From NCBI GenBank assembly GCA_016205905.1, contig JACQSP010000021.1:1-6242 (forward strand): 6,242 nt of DNA. The letters run 5' to 3'. The notes under the pieces are model-generated. The model saw only the letters and a program-made list of their open reading frames with translations. It did not search any database and had not been told where the DNA came from. The stretch comes from Candidatus Woesearchaeota archaeon. Lineage in GTDB: Archaea; Nanobdellota; Nanobdellia; Woesearchaeales; DSVV01. Of this stretch, positions 1 through 5,876 are shown one piece after another. Made by a program: the position numbers and the translations under genes. Numbering within the stretch: position 1 is the stretch's first letter; each line of letters begins with the position of its first letter.

Positions 1-1
1 A

Positions 2-793
2 GGAGATTATGAGATATGTAGATTCAGCAATTTTGAAAATGCAAAACAGAGGTTAAAGCTATACAATCAAAATCTTATTGGAACTACTGCTAAGAAATAT
101 AGCAACAAATGTAAAACAGAGTACCTAGTTGTTCCTAAAGGCAAGGAACTGGAGATAATTGCAAAAAAAATGGCAGGCTGCTGGGACCAGTATCTAGAAG
201 GCAAAGAAGAGCTTTTTGAGACAGAAACGGATAATTACTGTGCATTCTGCTCTGTTCTTACTTTTGAAGACAAAAAGCAGCTTACAGGATTGACTAATTA
301 CCTCCTTGACAAAGAAGCAGAGGATGTTATAAGCATTGAACAAAGTAAAAAAAAATATTACCAATATCTAAGGAGAACGGTTGTCACAAACGATGTTTTT
401 AGGGACGCAGAAAACTCACACCTTAACGATTTACACATAATTGATACTTCAAAACCTTTGGCGGTGGTATTTACCATGGGTAAAATAGTTAATCCAGGCA
501 GTCCAATAGGTAAAAGTACAGTAGTAACAACACCCACAGCAGCTGCTGCTGGTGCTATCGGCAGTTTGCCGATAATTGCAGGATTTGGATTATGCTCCAC
601 GGTTATCGGATGCAGTGCAGGAGCTTTTTTGATTGGAATTGGTGCTGGAACTGGTGGTTATATGATAGGTTCTAATTACAATCCTAACAGAGATACAAAA
701 ATTTTATTATGGCCTTATACAAATGAAGCTTTAAATCAGCTTAAATGCACTAAACTGGAAGGGAAAGACAGACTTGATATTAAGAAATATTAA
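2..793 (+). CDS. Partial conserved protein with CW/CxxC motifs and C-terminal Gly-rich membrane hairpin
   Basis: The frame is open from the left edge and has no usable start before an internal ATG at position 170, so the 263 visible residues are the C-terminal part of a longer protein. The first visible half is hydrophilic, with cysteines at visible residues 6, 37, 60 (in a Cys-Trp pair), 80 and 83 (YCAFC, a CxxC). These could form disulfides or bind metal. Residues about 178-223 are rich in Gly, Ala and Ile and probably form two membrane-crossing helices, followed by a short hydrophilic tail with a further cysteine. From memory, the CW...YCxxCS arrangement recurs in uncharacterised proteins of DPANN archaea; I cannot name a family. 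The gene ends 23 nt before the mini membrane protein gene on the same strand, so it may belong to the same operon. The function is unknown. The reading frame is well supported; the role is not. Confidence 0.8.
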   Translation, partial: GDYEICRFSNFENAKQRLKLYNQNLIGTTAKKYSNKCKTEYLVVPKGKELEIIAKKMAGCWDQYLEGKEELFETETDNYCAFCSVLTFEDKKQLTGLTNYLLDKEAEDVISIEQSKKKYYQYLRRTVVTNDVFRDAENSHLNDLHIIDTSKPLAVVFTMGKIVNPGSPIGKSTVVTTPTAAAAGAIGSLPIIAGFGLCSTVIGCSAGAFLIGIGAGTGGYMIGSNYNPNRDTKILLWPYTNEALNQLKCTKLEGKDRLDIKKY

Positions 794-802
794 TTATATT
801 TT

Positions 803-807
803 AGGTG
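803..807 (+). promoter_or_regulatory. Shine-Dalgarno sequence for the 57-aa gene
   Basis: AGGTG lies 9 nt before the ATG at 817 and matches the archaeal anti-Shine-Dalgarno core (GGAGGTG). It decides the start: a GTG in the same frame at 805 lies inside this site and would otherwise add four residues. It is one of only two clear ribosome binding sites in the window. Confidence 0.7.
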
Positions 808-816
808 CTATTAAAA

Positions 817-990
817 ATGAAGTTGTATAAAAAAGGGCAGGAAGGCGGCGCGTCCAAAGGATTTGGCACCATAATCACTTGGGCAATAATAATAGGCATA
901 GCAATTGTAATAATACTAATAACCCTCAATTTTACAGAATTGGGAAAAACTGCATGGACAAAGATAACCAATGCTTTTGCATATGTTTAA
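817..990 (+). CDS. 57-aa single-pass membrane protein with prepilin-like N-terminus
   Basis: This tiny protein of 57 residues is mostly one transmembrane helix at residues 18-37, preceded by a basic start with KKGQ at residues 5-8. That motif resembles the class III signal peptide cut by archaeal prepilin peptidases (FlaK/PibD type). A second K-G pair at residues 14-15, directly before the hydrophobic stretch, could be the real processing site, since the ten residues between KKG and the helix are longer than usual. After the helix only about 20 residues remain, with no cysteine. The ATG at 817 is chosen because of the well-placed AGGTG before it. The end overlaps the start of the next gene by 8 nt, which suggests translational coupling. 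It could be a minimal pilin-like subunit or a small partner that stabilises the larger membrane proteins. I do not recognise a named family. Confidence 0.75.
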   Translation: MKLYKKGQEGGASKGFGTIITWAIIIGIAIVIILITLNFTELGKTAWTKITNAFAYV

Positions 991-2764
991 AAGACAACTC
1001 CATAAAAAAGGCGTGGGAATACTTGTTGAAATAGTGTTAATACTCGTTATAGGTTTTATTGCATGGCACATTCTAAATTTTGGGATAAGAAGCACTGCAG
1101 AAGCTGCAGCAGGTCCAATTAAAAAATGGTTGGGAAAGGAATCTACAGAGGACGCTGAAAAGAGAAAGGAAGCAGAGAGAATAAGCAAAGAATTGGTTGA
1201 AAGGGCAAGCAAAATCTACGATGAATTATCCAAAAAAATTGATGAATGCATGAGTGACAACGCCAATGATGTCTCATGTGTTTGTGGTAGTCTTGATTTT
1301 ACACAACTTAATGATTATCATTTGAAAATTGATATAGGGACATCTAATGTATTAGAGCTTCTAGACTCTAAAAAAGTTTCTGTAAAAAACAAAGATTTAT
1401 CCAGAGCATTTGTGTTAGGACCTACAGATATTTCTAGAACACCAACAAGCAATGCAAAAGAAATTGATTATGCAAGACCGAATGCAATATCTAGTCGTAT
1501 AAGGCAACTCAATCCAACCTATGCGTTGTTTTCAAAAGACGACGCTATTTTTAACAGTGGAAATACCGAATTTAAAAAATTTGAAGGCAGAATGAATAAA
1601 CTAAGCTTTATAAAAATAGCAACTGACACAATAGCTGTTGATGAGCAGGATTATGGAATGAGGAAATGCGGGGAAGAGCTAAATTGCATCAAATATTATG
1701 CACCTTATGCTCAAAACCAACTGCCGCAGGCTTATTTGCCAAATGGGTGGTTTTCTATATGCAAAAAAATGAATGGCAATAGATGTTTCAAATACAATGA
1801 CCAAGTTGTGCAAAAATCAGTCAAATGCGATGAATCTCAAAATAAGAAGCCATTCGGATACGCCAACCCTTTTACTATAACAAGCAATCCAATAGCTGAG
1901 CAGGGATTTAAGGAAAACCTTGATAGGCAGAGCCAAGGCCAAAGCGAAGCATTAACAAAATTCCAGCTTTTATATGAATTGAAGGAGTTGGTTAATGGTG
2001 AGGATCTAGAAAAGCTCAATAATTTGATGTATTCTCTAAACAGAGATGGATTAAATATAAGAATATATGTAGTAAAAACTCTGGAGCCATTTAGGGAGAC
2101 CGATAGCAGCAATGCCATATCGCACTTTACAAACCAAATATTTAAAAATTATAAAGCAAATGACATAGGCATTGTGATAACAATAGAAGATGGACGGGCC
2201 GAAATGGTTTTGGGAGATGATGCAAAAGACAAAGTATTCAATAAATTTAAAAATTTTGGAAACTTTTTGAGCCAGTTTACAAATATTCTTTCAGAGTATG
2301 CTCAAAAACGACAAGAGCGAGAATCCAAAACAATAAACTTTTTTGACAATCTTTTAAAAGGCTACAATGAATGCTTGAAAAAAGATTACTCAGGCCCTAC
2401 TATAACAGGAATAGAAAATGGCTGCAATTGCGGCAATCTAATTGAATTAAAAGACTTGTATGATTACACAATCAAATTAGAATATCAAGAAACTCAGCAA
2501 GAACCTTTAAAAACAAAATTGACGCTTAAAAGCACGCAAAAAAAGACATTAAATGAAGGGCAGTTAAATAGAATGTTTAAGCCTTGTTCAAGAACAACAT
2601 TTCCTAATTTATTCAACTGCCTTGACACAGAAATAGACATCAAGAAAATTGAAAGATATGCTATAAATGGAAGATTATCGCTTGCAAGAGGAAGAATAAC
2701 AATCAGCAACCAAAAATACGATATAATATTTTTTGGAGACAGCGGCTTGCCTCAATGCTCTTAG
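983..2764 (+). CDS. Membrane-anchored surface protein with TPM-like domain and duplicated Cys motif
   Basis: The 593-residue protein has a basic start with HKKGV at residues 7-11, one transmembrane helix at about 13-32 and a large ectodomain. A charged, probably helical segment (about 47-88) leads to a motif with C89, C99 and C101-G. A middle region has C229, C235, C260, C268 and C282. Residues about 336-421 resemble a TPM domain (the YgcG/TLP18.3 family, PF04536): a helix, then a strand IRIYVVKTL, the helix FTNQIFKNYK, the turn NDIG, the strand IVITIEDGRAEMVLG and an acidic DDAKD helix. After it, C464, C481 and C483-G repeat the first motif. TPM proteins include an acid phosphatase of photosystem repair and many exported proteins of unknown role; activity here is not shown. 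An ATG at 971 would add four residues; 983 gives the shorter n-region usual for class III signals. Neither has a clear ribosome binding site. It is probably the main surface-exposed part of the operon's assembly. Confidence 0.85.
   Translation: MFKRQLHKKGVGILVEIVLILVIGFIAWHILNFGIRSTAEAAAGPIKKWLGKESTEDAEKRKEAERISKELVERASKIYDELSKKIDECMSDNANDVSCVCGSLDFTQLNDYHLKIDIGTSNVLELLDSKKVSVKNKDLSRAFVLGPTDISRTPTSNAKEIDYARPNAISSRIRQLNPTYALFSKDDAIFNSGNTEFKKFEGRMNKLSFIKIATDTIAVDEQDYGMRKCGEELNCIKYYAPYAQNQLPQAYLPNGWFSICKKMNGNRCFKYNDQVVQKSVKCDESQNKKPFGYANPFTITSNPIAEQGFKENLDRQSQGQSEALTKFQLLYELKELVNGEDLEKLNNLMYSLNRDGLNIRIYVVKTLEPFRETDSSNAISHFTNQIFKNYKANDIGIVITIEDGRAEMVLGDDAKDKVFNKFKNFGNFLSQFTNILSEYAQKRQERESKTINFFDNLLKGYNECLKKDYSGPTITGIENGCNCGNLIELKDLYDYTIKLEYQETQQEPLKTKLTLKSTQKKTLNEGQLNRMFKPCSRTTFPNLFNCLDTEIDIKKIERYAINGRLSLARGRITISNQKYDIIFFGDSGLPQCS
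1241..1330 (+). repeat. Cys-motif repeat copy 1 (protein-level) in the TPM-like protein
   Basis: Residues 87-116 of the 983-2764 product follow the pattern E-C-x(9)-C-x-C-G-x-L-x(4)-L-x-x-Y-x-x-K-I. The second copy, after the TPM-like region, has the same order of cysteines, CG, leucines, tyrosine and lysine. It is seen at protein level only; the DNA copies are diverged. Confidence 0.55.
2369..2479 (+). repeat. Cys-motif repeat copy 2 (protein-level) in the TPM-like protein
   Basis: Residues 463-499 follow E-C-x(16)-C-x-C-G-x-L-x(5)-L-x-x-Y-x-x-K-L, matching copy 1 apart from a longer first loop. Both copies are followed by alternating charged and hydrophobic residues that could be beta strands. 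Together they bracket the middle cysteine region and the TPM-like domain. Confidence 0.55.
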
Positions 2765-2769
2765 CTAAA

Positions 2770-3075
2770 ATGAACAAAAAAATACATAAAAACAAATTGA
2801 TTTTTGCTTCAAGAAAATCACAAGGGTTGCCGATTAATCTAGTAATAATAGCAGCAATATCATTAATAGTTTTGGTAGTTTTACTTTACATCTTTACTGG
2901 AAACATTGGAAAAACCTCTGAAAATATAGGCAGCTGTAGAACTAAAGGTGGGGAATGTGCAAATAATGGTGAAGGAGAATGTAAAAACCCAAAATTTCCA
3001 ATACCAATATTTGTTTCAAATGACTGCCAAAATACAAACCCAAAAAATTTGTGTTGCTTGAAAGCAGGAACATAA
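2770..3075 (+). CDS. 101-aa prepilin-like protein with six-cysteine ectodomain
   Basis: The protein has a long basic start, then SRKSQGLP at residues 14-21 and a transmembrane helix at about 22-42. The N-terminus with QGLPINLVIIAAI looks like archaeal pilin-type sequences, in which the K/R-rich part is removed by a prepilin peptidase. The remaining ectodomain of about 58 residues has six cysteines (C56, C63, C71, C86, C95, C96), with spacing 6-7-14-8-0 and a GGEC segment after the first. This fits a small disulfide-knotted domain outside the cell. The next gene has the same plan, so the two are probably diverged tandem paralogs. The start at 2770 lies 5 nt after the previous stop. An ATG at 2755 in the same frame would overlap that stop and add five residues; it is a possible alternative. 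I do not recognise a named family. Confidence 0.8.
   Translation: MNKKIHKNKLIFASRKSQGLPINLVIIAAISLIVLVVLLYIFTGNIGKTSENIGSCRTKGGECANNGEGECKNPKFPIPIFVSNDCQNTNPKNLCCLKAGT
3066..3069 (+). promoter_or_regulatory. Shine-Dalgarno sequence for the 104-aa gene
   Basis: AGGA lies 8 nt before the ATG at 3078, inside the last codons of the preceding gene. It supports 3078 rather than an upstream in-frame GTG at 3051 as the start. Confidence 0.5.
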
Positions 3076-3077
3076 TA

Positions 3078-3392
3078 ATGAAAAAAATAATTAAAATAAA
3101 AAATAAGAAATCAATGGACATCTCATTTTGGGGTGTGCTTATTGGGGCAATAGTAGCAATAGTGATTGGAGGAACTATCCTATTCATAGTCAGAGGCGGG
3201 TTGTTTGTAGGAGATAAGAATGTAAAAATTTTATCAAGCTGCAAGAACTTTGGAGGCACTTGCGAGATAAAGTGCTTACCAGGATATACGGAGTTTTCAA
3301 AACTTGGTTGCCCGGATGACGATAAAAAGAAAGACTTTGAGACATGCTGTGTTCCCAAAGAGAAGCCGGCAGAAAAAACAGCTAAAGCCTAA
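3078..3392 (+). CDS. 104-aa prepilin-like protein with six-cysteine ectodomain
   Basis: A lysine-rich start (residues 1-11, ending NKKSM) is followed by a transmembrane helix at about 16-38 and a short ectodomain with six cysteines: C55, C62, C66, C78, C90, C91. The spacing 6-3-11-11-0, with GGTC at 59-62 and a closing Cys-Cys pair, matches the order in the gene just upstream and is also the general order seen in beta-defensin-like and knottin folds. The last residues are a Lys/Ala/Glu-rich tail. The processing site is less typical than in the neighbours, because KS-M replaces K-G. The start has an AGGA site 8 nt upstream and sits 2 nt after the previous stop. It is probably a diverged tandem copy of its neighbour, exposed outside the cell and disulfide-stabilised. 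The function is unknown. Confidence 0.82.
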   Translation: MKKIIKIKNKKSMDISFWGVLIGAIVAIVIGGTILFIVRGGLFVGDKNVKILSSCKNFGGTCEIKCLPGYTEFSKLGCPDDDKKKDFETCCVPKEKPAEKTAKA

Positions 3393-3393
3393 A

Positions 3394-4113
3394 ATGCAAA
3401 CCTCTTTCTTTAAAAATAACAGAGGCATTACTTGGCCTATAAAGGAATCTGTTTTTCTTGTTGCAGCTGCTTTTCTTATTATAGGAACTTTTGTATTTGT
3501 TAATAGACTGCAGGCAGCTGTACTCTCTCCAAAAGATGATGGCTCAAAAGCAAACTTTGAAATGATGTACACAAAGGCAAAAGAGCTATTGTCAAGCCCG
3601 GCCAATCCGGATTATAAAACATTCGAATATTTCCTGGGAAATGACAAGCTTTTAATAGGATTTGATACATACTGGAATGATGAAAAAAAAATTACCAGCG
3701 GCAGTTTCTTTGGTTTTGTAGGCTCCTATAATTTCTATAAGCCTTTTCAATGTGGCAATGAAGCATGCTTATGCCTTTACTCCAATAATTATAAACCAGG
3801 AGATTCCGCAAAGAGAGATGAGGGAGTTGTATCATGTAGAAGTCAGGCATTTGCAGGTAAAAATATAGCTTTCTTGAGTGAAAATGGCAATGTTGCACCA
3901 AAAACAATCGGCATCAATAAAGATAATACGGGAAGCTATCTTGTATTTTACGGAGATGGATGGAGAGTACAGCCAATGTACATGGAGAAGGTTTATGATG
4001 GCGGAAAAACTTACATCTATGTGTCAACAATAGACATTACCAAGAAGGATAATGCCGCTAATATTAGGAAAAAGAAAATTGACTATTCTAGGAAAAACAA
4101 TCAATTGCCGTAA
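3394..4113 (+). CDS. 239-aa anchored protein with CxC cluster
   Basis: The start ATG is 1 nt after the stop of the previous gene. An upstream in-frame extension to 3304 would overlap that gene by about 90 nt and place 30 basic residues ahead of the signal, so it is rejected. The N-terminus has KNNRG at residues 7-11, then a transmembrane helix at about 19-36. The ectodomain begins with a helical part (about 54-68) and a segment FEYFLGNDKLLIGFD (77-91). Next comes KPFQCGNEACLCLY (116-129), with C120, C125 and C127, and a later C148. These four cysteines probably pair outside the cell or bind a metal. From memory, a lysine/arginine-proline-Cys...CLCL motif recurs in DPANN surface proteins, but no function is attached to it. 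It ends in a Lys-rich tail. This is the last gene before a 51-nt gap. Confidence 0.85.
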   Translation: MQTSFFKNNRGITWPIKESVFLVAAAFLIIGTFVFVNRLQAAVLSPKDDGSKANFEMMYTKAKELLSSPANPDYKTFEYFLGNDKLLIGFDTYWNDEKKITSGSFFGFVGSYNFYKPFQCGNEACLCLYSNNYKPGDSAKRDEGVVSCRSQAFAGKNIAFLSENGNVAPKTIGINKDNTGSYLVFYGDGWRVQPMYMEKVYDGGKTYIYVSTIDITKKDNAANIRKKKIDYSRKNNQLP

Positions 4114-4124
4114 CTTCCAAATAC

Positions 4125-4138
4125 AAAAGAATTATATA
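4125..4138 (+). promoter_or_regulatory. Possible archaeal promoter (BRE + TATA box)
   Basis: The purine-rich AAAAGA (4125-4130) followed by TTATATA (4132-4138) fits an archaeal BRE/TATA pair. A transcription start about 22-27 nt downstream of the box centre would fall near 4157-4162, just before the ATG at 4165, giving a nearly leaderless message. It lies in the largest intergenic gap of the window. In AT-rich DNA such matches also arise by chance. Confidence 0.4.
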
Positions 4139-4164
4139 CCTCTTTGAACGTATTTTCAGCTTTG

Positions 4165-4671
4165 ATGGTAAGTAAAGAAAAAGAAAGCACTTCAGTTTTT
4201 TGCAGCAATAGGGGCATGAGTCATGACCTCTTTTTTAATATATTTGAACTTGTACTAGCATCTATAATACTATTGGCACTTTTGTACTTCATAAATGATA
4301 TTTCTGAACAAACTATTTTTGAAAAGAACTTTATGGCAAGGGACTTGGCACTACTCATAAATACCATTTATGCAGCACCTGGAGAAGTCAAATATAACTA
4401 CAACGAAAATATGGAAGGGTTTATTTTTGACTTTAGTGACAGTAAGGTTGAGATAAAAAGAAAACAAGATGATGAGTCAGCAAATGTCTTTTATCCATTC
4501 GCCAAAACCAAAAACATACCATTTTCTGACAAGAGACTGAATTATGAGAAAGAAATAGTTAAAATAATATTTTCGAAATCGGCAGATTCTGTGGATATAA
4601 CCAAGCCAAGTACAATAAACACCGATATAGCTTCTTCTCAACAATCAAAACCAAGAGCAAAAGATTCCTAA
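4165..4671 (+). CDS. 168-aa prepilin-like protein with conserved FEKNFxARDLAL block
   Basis: The ATG at 4165 gives a 16-residue basic leader ending SNRG at residues 14-17, a transmembrane helix at about 25-43, and then the block FEKNFMARDLALLINTIYAAP (52-72) followed by GEVKYNY. I recall this block from surface protein genes of DPANN archaea, always next to genes like those downstream here, but no function is known to me. The ectodomain continues with strands and ends in a Ser/Thr/Lys-rich tail. Its only cysteine, C13, lies in the leader, before the putative cut. A TTG at 4144 would add seven residues, and ATG 4216 would remove the R-G site; 4165 fits both the signal and the possible promoter best. 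The gene sits 4 nt before the next one and is probably co-transcribed with it. Confidence 0.82.
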   Translation: MVSKEKESTSVFCSNRGMSHDLFFNIFELVLASIILLALLYFINDISEQTIFEKNFMARDLALLINTIYAAPGEVKYNYNENMEGFIFDFSDSKVEIKRKQDDESANVFYPFAKTKNIPFSDKRLNYEKEIVKIIFSKSADSVDITKPSTINTDIASSQQSKPRAKDS

Positions 4672-4675
4672 TAAC

Positions 4676-5230
4676 ATGCACAAAAGAGGCCAAATATCAG
4701 AAGAGGTTTTATTGTCAATACCCAGAATTATCTTCATCGTGGCTATATTATTTGCCGTTGTTATACTTGTCAAGATATTGATTATCACAAATGTAGATGT
4801 GAGACAAATTGAAGCAAATGTACTTATCAATAGGTTGTTATATTCAAAAGACGGGTTCATTTATTATGACGAAAGTATCAAAAGGTCATTCCCAGGTGTA
4901 GTGGATTTAAACAAATTCAAGCAACTCAGTGCCATCAACCCAAACTGGCTTGACAACACAGCCATAAACTACGGCTTAGACAACCCGATAATAGCTGCCA
5001 AAATAACCTTGAGAAGCATAAAAAATGACAATCTGCAAGAAAATCAGAATGAAAAGGATATAACTGTTTTTTATAATAAAGACAGATTCGATAAGTGGGA
5101 ACCGAGAACACTCTATACTGTAAGGGGTGGGGCAGGTAGTGTTAGGGCATTCAAGGAACAAAGATACATCTTGGCTAAAGATGGGGAAGCTTTAATCCCA
5201 AAAATTTTGGAATTTTATGTAATCAGCTGA
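4676..5230 (+). CDS. 184-aa prepilin-like protein with canonical KRGQ signal
   Basis: This protein has the clearest class III signal of the window: MHKRGQISEE at residues 1-10, then a transmembrane helix at about 14-36. Cutting after G5 would put a glutamate (E10) at mature position +5, the position important for subunit assembly in type IV pilins. The ectodomain has no cysteine, unlike most neighbours. It contains NRLLYSKDGFIYYD (52-65), a PGVVDLNKF segment (73-81), IAAKITL (106-112), and a Gly-rich loop RGGAGS (150-155) before a final strand region. From memory, this set of segments is conserved among DPANN genomes as an uncharacterised family. The start lies 4 nt after the upstream stop without a ribosome binding site, which suggests coupled translation. 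It is probably a pilin-like subunit; the precise role is unknown. Confidence 0.87.
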   Translation: MHKRGQISEEVLLSIPRIIFIVAILFAVVILVKILIITNVDVRQIEANVLINRLLYSKDGFIYYDESIKRSFPGVVDLNKFKQLSAINPNWLDNTAINYGLDNPIIAAKITLRSIKNDNLQENQNEKDITVFYNKDRFDKWEPRTLYTVRGGAGSVRAFKEQRYILAKDGEALIPKILEFYVIS

Positions 5231-5234
5231 AAAA

Positions 5235-5873
5235 ATGAAACCAGATACTCTAATCAAGTCAAAGAGAGGAGCAATATCAAGCACAATTGCTGATTTTTGG
5301 GCATATGTCACTTTTGTATTGGTCATCATGCTATTTTACCTATTCTTTACATATCAAGCCAAAGGCATAGAAGAGAATAAGATTAAAGAGGATGTTCTCA
5401 CAATAAACCCCAATACAGACTTGCTTAATTATCTTAAAACCCCAATTCTTATTGATGGGAAATTGAGGATTATTGCGGATCTTATAGTAATTTCAAAAAA
5501 TGAAAACGACAATGATAAAAGGAGATCATATACAGATGAACTGTCAAAAAAAACCAAAGAAATTATGAATAGACTTGTCTATTGTGAAACTGATTATGGC
5601 AGTTCCTCGAAATATATCTATGGTTTTGCTATATTCCTTTTGGACGAGGCCTCTTACAACAGCGAAATTGAATTTCATAAGAATTATGAATACACAAGTA
5701 AAAACGAAGATAAGAAGTTTAGGTCAGATTACTTCTATGATAGCCAGATTATAAAAAAATCCTTTGCGGTTATACCTAGCGATAAAATTGGACAATTAAT
5801 TTTTGTAGGTTTGTTTGTCAGTTCTTCCAATGCAGCAGATAGGCAAGTCCAACATATTTTTGGGTGTGCATAG
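5235..5873 (+). CDS. 212-aa prepilin-like protein
   Basis: The basic leader ends KSKRGA at residues 8-13, followed by STIADFWAY and a transmembrane helix at about 22-39. The ectodomain has a segment LLNYLKTPILIDGKLRIIAD (63-82) continuing to LIVIS, which I recall as a conserved feature of an uncharacterised family beside the previous gene's family in DPANN archaea. A lysine-rich helical part follows (about 92-113), then strands and a hydrophobic segment LIFVGLFVSS (188-197), perhaps a buried core strand. There are only two cysteines, C117 and C211, which could pair. The start is 4 nt after the preceding TGA with an A-run between them and no ribosome binding site. It probably acts in the same surface assembly as its neighbours. 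Confidence 0.85.
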   Translation: MKPDTLIKSKRGAISSTIADFWAYVTFVLVIMLFYLFFTYQAKGIEENKIKEDVLTINPNTDLLNYLKTPILIDGKLRIIADLIVISKNENDNDKRRSYTDELSKKTKEIMNRLVYCETDYGSSSKYIYGFAIFLLDEASYNSEIEFHKNYEYTSKNEDKKFRSDYFYDSQIIKKSFAVIPSDKIGQLIFVGLFVSSSNAADRQVQHIFGCA

Positions 5874-5876
5874 AAA

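Noticed and set aside
358..600. 80-aa open frame on the minus strand with a hydrophobic stretch
   Set aside because: It is the mirror of the Ala/Gly-rich coding region of the partial first gene; no start signal supports it.
170..793. Start of the first gene at the ATG at 170
   Set aside because: The frame is open for 56 more codons to the window edge with a protein-like composition, including cysteines and a YLVVPKGKE segment, so the true start is probably upstream.
792..803. TATA-like sequence before the 57-aa gene
   Set aside because: Its centre near 797 would put the transcription start at or after the ATG at 817, so it cannot serve that start. The AT-rich gap explains the match.
2942..3358. 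138-aa open frame on the minus strand
   Set aside because: It lies opposite two well-supported genes with clear prepilin-like leaders and Cys patterns. The antisense product is an irregular mix of hydrophobic runs typical of a shadow frame.
3304..3393. N-terminal extension of the 239-aa protein
   Set aside because: It would overlap the previous gene by about 90 nt and put 30 basic residues before a leader that is complete from the ATG at 3394.
4144..4164. TTG start for the 168-aa protein
   Set aside because: It has no ribosome binding site, and it falls upstream of the transcription start expected from the TATA-like element. The ATG at 4165 already gives a complete leader.
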